A DNA stretch of 18,918 nucleotides from an uncultured Flavobacteriales bacterium (GTDB taxonomy: Bacteria > Bacteroidota > Bacteroidia > Flavobacteriales_D > SKUL01), in contig CALDPJ010000274.1 in assembly GCA_937911795.1 (NCBI GenBank), forward strand, positions 1 to 18,918, in the 5' to 3' direction. The position numbers were made by a program, and so were the translations under genes. Each line of letters starts with the position of its first letter. Position 1 is the first letter of the stretch. The notes under the pieces are model-generated. The model saw nothing but the letters and a program-made list of their open reading frames with translations, searched no databases and was not told where the DNA came from. This document shows, one piece after another, positions 15,417 through 18,918 of the stretch.

Positions 15417-15498
15417 TGCGGATGGAGGGACTCGAACCCACACACCTCTCGGCACCAGATCCTAAGTCTGGCGTGTCTACCAATTTCACCACATCCGC
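15417..15498 (-). tRNA. tRNA-Leu (anticodon TAG)
   Basis: The minus strand folds as a class II tRNA. The acceptor arms are GCGGATG and CATCCGC with discriminator A, followed by an encoded CCA at 15416-15414. The D-arm segment is TGGTGAAATTGGTAGACACG. The anticodon arm is CCAGA-CTTAGGA-TCTGG, giving anticodon TAG, which reads CUA and related leucine codons. A variable arm TGCCGAGAGGTGT and a T-arm with loop TTCGAGT follow. The T stem GTGGG/CCCTC contains one T-T mismatch, which is odd but single. It is 82 nt without CCA. Confidence 0.95.
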
Positions 15499-15530
15499 AT
15501 TTAATAATCTGTAATGAACTTTTTCGGGCT

Positions 15531-15539
15531 GCAAAGGTA
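15531..15539 (-). promoter_or_regulatory. -7 promoter box for tRNA-Leu and downstream genes (TACCTTTGC)
   Basis: On the minus strand the sequence reads TACCTTTGC, a perfect TAnnTTTGC. Transcription would start near 15524, about 26 bp before the tRNA. A TTTG on the minus strand at 15567-15564 lies 24 bp upstream, slightly beyond the usual spacing. Confidence 0.65.
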
Positions 15540-15609
15540 CGAGATTATTTTGTTAGATATATCCAAATCCGCGAATAAAAAAGCCCTTATCCCAGCCGGT
15601 TAATTCTTG

Positions 15610-15618
15610 TAACTTTGC
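15610..15618 (+). promoter_or_regulatory. -7 promoter box for the flavin reductase operon (TAACTTTGC)
   Basis: TAACTTTGC matches TAnnTTTGC. Transcription would start near 15625, just before the ATG at 15633, leaving almost no leader. The box covers the TTG at 15615, which therefore cannot be the start codon of the gene. Confidence 0.6.
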
Positions 15619-15632
15619 CAGCCCACGCTCAA

Positions 15633-16535
15633 ATGGAGAAAATGATCAGCATCGAAACCGGTAGCATTCCGGTGCCTCGCTTACACGCCTACCTGCTTGG
15701 CGCGGTAGGTCCGAGACCAATAGCCCTTGCCAGCACCATCGATGCACAGGGCAGACCGAACCTGGCACCGTTTAGTTTTTTTAATATTTTCAGTGCCAAT
15801 CCGCCGGTTCTTATTTTTTCTCCGGCCCGCCGCGGACGGGACAATACTACTAAACACACCTATCACAACGTAAAGAACCTAAAAGAAGTGGTAATCAATG
15901 TCGTAAATTTCGACATGGTTCAGCAAACTTCGTTGGCCAGTACCGAATATGCTGAGGGTGTGAATGAATTTGAAAAAGCCGGATTCACGGCCCTTGCCTC
16001 CGACATGGTAGCGCCTTTCAGAGTTAAAGAGTCGCCAGTGCATTTTGAATGCAAAGTGCGGGAAGTGATTGAACTCGGGCAGGAAGGCGGCGCTGGAAAT
16101 CTCGTGATCTGCGAGGTATTGAAAATGCACATCAAAGAATCGGTGCTGGATGAGAACGGAATAATCGATCAGCAGAAAATTGATACGGTGGGAAGAATGG
16201 GCGGCGATTATTATTGTCGCGCTTCCGGTTCAGCACTTTTTGAAGTAGCAAAACCCCTGCGAACTTTGGGAATTGGGGTTGACCAGATCCCGGATGACAT
16301 CCGCAACAGCACCGTCCTCACCGGAAATGATCTCGGCAAACTCGGAAATGTAGAAACATTGCCGGATGAAACAACGGTAAACGAGTACCGGCTCACCGAA
16401 TTGAGCGAGATTTTTGTGGAGTGGGAAGATCAACCCGAAAAGCTCGAGCAACATCTCCACCAACTGGCCCACACGCTGCTGGAAGAAGGCCAGGTGGAAA
16501 ACGCATGGAAAACCTTACTATCATTTAATAATTAG
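15633..16535 (+). CDS. flavin reductase family protein (FMN-binding split barrel)
   Basis: The 300-residue product belongs to the flavin reductase-like, FMN-binding split-barrel family. The core pattern is VGPRPIALASTIDAQGRPN (25-43) and APFSFFNIFSANPPVLIFSP (45-64), followed by DNTTKHTYHNVKNLKEVVIN; these residues surround the FMN in relatives. The last ~100 residues extend beyond the barrel, which is typical of the Bacteroidota version. The substrate is unknown: it may reduce free flavin or act as an oxidoreductase on a small molecule. I start at the ATG at 15633; the ATG at 15642 is nearly as good. It is first in an operon with the DUF3127 gene (4-bp gap) and a fatty acid transporter gene. 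Confidence 0.88.
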   Translation: MEKMISIETGSIPVPRLHAYLLGAVGPRPIALASTIDAQGRPNLAPFSFFNIFSANPPVLIFSPARRGRDNTTKHTYHNVKNLKEVVINVVNFDMVQQTSLASTEYAEGVNEFEKAGFTALASDMVAPFRVKESPVHFECKVREVIELGQEGGAGNLVICEVLKMHIKESVLDENGIIDQQKIDTVGRMGGDYYCRASGSALFEVAKPLRTLGIGVDQIPDDIRNSTVLTGNDLGKLGNVETLPDETTVNEYRLTELSEIFVEWEDQPEKLEQHLHQLAHTLLEEGQVENAWKTLLSFNN

Positions 16536-16539
16536 CATC

Positions 16540-16917
16540 ATGTTTGAACTTACAGGAACAATTAAAGTCATTCAACCGACTCAGAAAATCAGCGAAAAAT
16601 TTCAAAAGCGGGAATTTGTACTGGACGATAATTCAGGACAATTTCCACAGGTAATTCCTTTTGAATTTACCCAGGATAAATGTGACATTCTGGATCAATA
16701 CCAGGTGGGTCAGGAAGTAAAGGTGTATTTCAACCTACGCGGTCGTGAATGGACCAGCAAACAAAATGAAACCAAATATTTTCTGAATCTGCAGGCCTGG
16801 AAGATGGAAGCAGCAGGATCGGCACCAATGAAAGAACCGGCTGCTCCTCAGCGCGAATATTCTGCACCTACGGCAGCCGATGCTCCGGCAGAAGACGACG
16901 ACGATTTGCCATTCTAG
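16540..16917 (+). CDS. DUF3127 protein with SSB-like acidic tip
   Basis: The 125-residue product is a DUF3127 protein, a Bacteroidota family. Residues 1-95 (MFELTGTIKVIQPTQ, KFQKREFVLDD, VYFNLRGREWT, YFLNLQAWKME) have the alternating strand pattern expected of an OB fold. After a proline/alanine-rich flexible segment the protein ends DDDDLPF, almost identical in form to the acidic tip (DDDIPF) by which single-strand DNA-binding proteins recruit partners. The sequence suggests a nucleic-acid or protein-docking role, but the biochemical function is not established. I chose the ATG at 16540 because a longer frame to 16414 lies wholly inside the flavin reductase gene. The transporter gene follows after 3 bp. 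Confidence 0.9.
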   Translation: MFELTGTIKVIQPTQKISEKFQKREFVLDDNSGQFPQVIPFEFTQDKCDILDQYQVGQEVKVYFNLRGREWTSKQNETKYFLNLQAWKMEAAGSAPMKEPAAPQREYSAPTAADAPAEDDDDLPF

Positions 16918-16920
16918 GAA

Positions 16921-18318
16921 ATGAAGTGGGCAGAACGCGTATTGCATGGATTTCGGACGGTATTGCCCTCTCCGTTTGCAATAGCACTCCTTCTCACCGC
17001 AATCACATTTTTACTGGCTTTCGGGTTAACCAAACCCGAAGGTGCCGGGGCGGAGTATGGCCTGGAGCTGCTCGTTTTCTGGGAAAAAGGCCTTTGGGAA
17101 AGTGAACTGCTGGCCTTTGCCATGCAAATGATGCTAATCCTGGTGCTCGGCCATACCCTTGCACTGACTGAACCGGTTTCCCGGGTTATCAGAATCGCAA
17201 CAGTACATTGCAATACATCGGCAAAGGCTGCCGCACTGATCGCAGTGTTCACCATTCTCGTGGGTTTTATCAACTGGGGCCTGGGGCTGATTTTCGGGGC
17301 CATTTTCGCGAGAAAAGTTGGTGAGTTTGCCCAGCTCAACAACATTTCCATCAACTATCCGCTTATTGGAGCTGCCGGGTATTCGGGAATGATGGTGTGG
17401 CACGGGGGCATTTCAGGATCTTCATTGATAAAGGTTGCAGAACCCGGTCATCTGAAAGAACTGGTTTCGGAAGCCGGTGAAGCGGCGTTGGTTGAGTCTT
17501 TACCAGAATCCATCACTTTTACCGCGACCGTATTCTCACTTGAAAACATAATGGTCAGTGTGGCGCTGATTATACTGGTGCCACTCATGTTGTTTTTGCT
17601 CGGCAAATTAACCGGAAGCACCCGCACACTGCTCCCGACTCCGAGCGCACCACTTTCGGCTTCTGCAGCAACCGAAACCGCAGAGGGTGCCGAACGCCTG
17701 GATTACAGCAGGTGGCTTTCTGCCGGATTCGGAATATTTATTCTGGGCATAGCCAGTTACAGAGCTTTTGTGCTGGATACTTCCGGGAACCTCGGATTCA
17801 TTACGCCCAATTTTCTCAATTTCTCGTTGCTTGGTTGGTGTTTGCTTCTGCATAAAAACTTACATGCTTTTCTTCGGGCACTGGGTGACGCCATGGGAGG
17901 AGCGAGTGGGATTTTGATCCAGTTTCCGCTGTATTTTGGAATTCTTGGCGTGATGAACGCCTCCGGGTTGGTTCATCAAATGGCTGGATTTTTTGTGGCC
18001 ATTTCGAACGAAACCACGTATCCGGTATTTACTTTTTTTAGTGCCGGACTCGTGAATTTCTTTGTGCCCAGCGGTGGCGGACAATGGATGGTGCAGGGGC
18101 CGATTGTTATCCAGGCGGCGCATTTGCTGGATGCGGATCTTCCCAAAAGTATTATGGCGTTGGCGTACGGAGATCAGATTACAAACATGCTTCAGCCATT
18201 CTGGGCTTTGCCTTTACTAGGCATCACCGGATTGAAAGCAAAAGATTTGCTGCCCTATACCGCGCTGATGATGATACTTGGAAGCATCATTTTTGTGACT
18301 GCTTTGTTATTGTGGTGA
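16921..18318 (+). CDS. atoE: short-chain fatty acid transporter (AtoE family)
   Basis: The 465-residue product is an integral inner-membrane protein with about a dozen hydrophobic helices. It carries the AtoE (TIGR00366-type) signatures: GFINWGLGLIFGAIFARKVG, GYSGMMVWHGGISGSS, FFVPSGGGQWMVQGPIVIQA and GDQITNMLQPFWALPLLGI. AtoE proteins are thought to import short-chain fatty acids such as acetoacetate or butyrate; the actual substrate cannot be read from sequence. It follows the DUF3127 gene by 3 bp, so it is translated from the flavin reductase operon. A fatty acid importer would supply substrate for acyl-CoA dehydrogenases that use the ETF encoded at 5151-6879, but this is inference. It ends 15 bp from the convergent permease gene, with no visible terminator between. 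Confidence 0.88.
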   Translation: MKWAERVLHGFRTVLPSPFAIALLLTAITFLLAFGLTKPEGAGAEYGLELLVFWEKGLWESELLAFAMQMMLILVLGHTLALTEPVSRVIRIATVHCNTSAKAAALIAVFTILVGFINWGLGLIFGAIFARKVGEFAQLNNISINYPLIGAAGYSGMMVWHGGISGSSLIKVAEPGHLKELVSEAGEAALVESLPESITFTATVFSLENIMVSVALIILVPLMLFLLGKLTGSTRTLLPTPSAPLSASAATETAEGAERLDYSRWLSAGFGIFILGIASYRAFVLDTSGNLGFITPNFLNFSLLGWCLLLHKNLHAFLRALGDAMGGASGILIQFPLYFGILGVMNASGLVHQMAGFFVAISNETTYPVFTFFSAGLVNFFVPSGGGQWMVQGPIVIQAAHLLDADLPKSIMALAYGDQITNMLQPFWALPLLGITGLKAKDLLPYTALMMILGSIIFVTALLLW

Positions 18319-18333
18319 CGCAACAACCATAAT

Positions 18334-18918
18334 TTATCCTACCGCTTTTTGGTCGAGCGCATCTCGCAAACCATTTCCGAGCAACATAAACGCCAATACG
18401 AGAATCATAATGCAAATTCCCGGTAATACCGCCAGATATGCGAGATCGGTGGTAATATAGCTGTAGTGCTCTTTGATCATCTGGCCCCATGAGGGCATCG
18501 GGATTTGTGCTCCGATTCCTAGGAAACTCAATCCGGCTTCGATAAGAATGGCGGAAGCAAAGTTTGCCGCCGAAATAACAATCACCGGAGCCATCACATT
18601 GGGCAGGATGTGTTTTCCGATCAGTCTCGATGAATTAAAACCCAACGCGCGACCGGCCTCAATAAACTCCTGTTCGCGCAGACTGAGTACCTGACCGCGA
18701 ACCACTCTGGCAACCTCTACCCACATGGTTAAACCTACAGCAATGAATACCTGCCAAAAGCCTTTACCTAAAGCCAACGTAATGGCGATGACCAGCAATA
18801 GGGTAGGGATAGACCATATTACGTTGATGAGCCACAGTATCAGCGCATCGGTTTTTCCGCCAAAATAGCCGGCAAGCGCACCCAAAGTTATACCGATGAT
18901 TAACGATATAAAAACGGC
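18334..18918 (-). CDS. ABC transporter permease, DppC/OppC type (partial)
   Basis: Only the C-terminal part is present: the frame stays open on the minus strand through the right edge (reading AVFISLIIGITLG just inside it), so the start lies beyond 18918. The visible ~195 residues carry LGALAGYFGGKTDA, the cytoplasmic EAA loop (IEAGRALGFNSSRLIGKHIL, with Gly at the conserved place) and SFLGIGAQIPMPSWGQMI, a stretch typical of DppC/OppC permeases for di- and oligopeptides or nickel. Five membrane helices can be counted. It would work with a DppB-type partner, ATPases and a binding protein encoded outside the window. A TTG at 18885 is in frame but internal, judging by the conserved residues upstream of it. 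Confidence 0.92.
   Translation of the reverse strand, partial: AVFISLIIGITLGALAGYFGGKTDALILWLINVIWSIPTLLLVIAITLALGKGFWQVFIAVGLTMWVEVARVVRGQVLSLREQEFIEAGRALGFNSSRLIGKHILPNVMAPVIVISAANFASAILIEAGLSFLGIGAQIPMPSWGQMIKEHYSYITTDLAYLAVLPGICIMILVLAFMLLGNGLRDALDQKAVG

Noticed and set aside
15615..15632. TTG start for the flavin reductase
   Set aside because: The codon lies within the -7 promoter box TAACTTTGC and upstream of the predicted transcription start.

Overview
The window looks like ordinary chromosomal sequence from a Bacteroidota member, most likely a marine or freshwater Flavobacteriales/Cryomorphaceae-like lineage. The signs are families largely confined to that phylum (DUF3822, DUF3127, DUF2911), the DUF3822-rsmD-coaD gene order, TAnnTTTG(C)-type -7 promoter boxes ahead of several genes, and an intergenic region built from the direct-repeat and hairpin debris common in these genomes. 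No phage, integrase, transposase, CRISPR array or defence gene was seen.

Layout. Positions 157-4138 (+): an unrecognised three-helix membrane protein, a DUF3822 protein that lacks an ordinary start codon, rsmD (16S rRNA methylation), coaD (coenzyme A synthesis) and an exported thioredoxin-fold protein, all tightly packed or overlapping. Positions 4139-4488 hold no gene, only repeat relics and a terminator. Positions 4489-6879 (-): an operon reading etfB, etfA, then a bifunctional-nuclease-domain protein with a UVR tail. Two divergent promoters lie in 6880-7107. Positions 7108-8085 (+) encode the pyruvate dehydrogenase E1 beta subunit. Positions 8211-11009 (+) encode a membrane pyrophosphatase fused to a C-terminal YceI domain, ending in a bidirectional terminator shared with the convergent DUF2911 gene.

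Positions 11088-15498 (-) form a protein-quality-control block: tRNA-Leu(TAG), a hairpin with a T run, trigger factor, clpP, clpX, then the exported DUF2911/TPR protein. Positions 15633-18318 (+) form a compact operon: flavin reductase, DUF3127 protein with an SSB-like acidic tip, and an AtoE-type short-chain fatty acid transporter. The right edge cuts a DppC/OppC-type ABC permease on the minus strand.

Together the genes cover energy metabolism (ETF electron transfer, pyruvate oxidation, pyrophosphate-driven ion pumping), CoA supply, ribosome modification and folding/proteolysis. The most unusual item is the pyrophosphatase-YceI fusion. Its pump domain carries the gate glutamate in an alternative helix, which suggests a K+-dependent proton pump rather than the sodium pump an automatic annotation would name. 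The second is the DUF3822 gene, whose conserved N-terminus is open but has no ATG, GTG or TTG.
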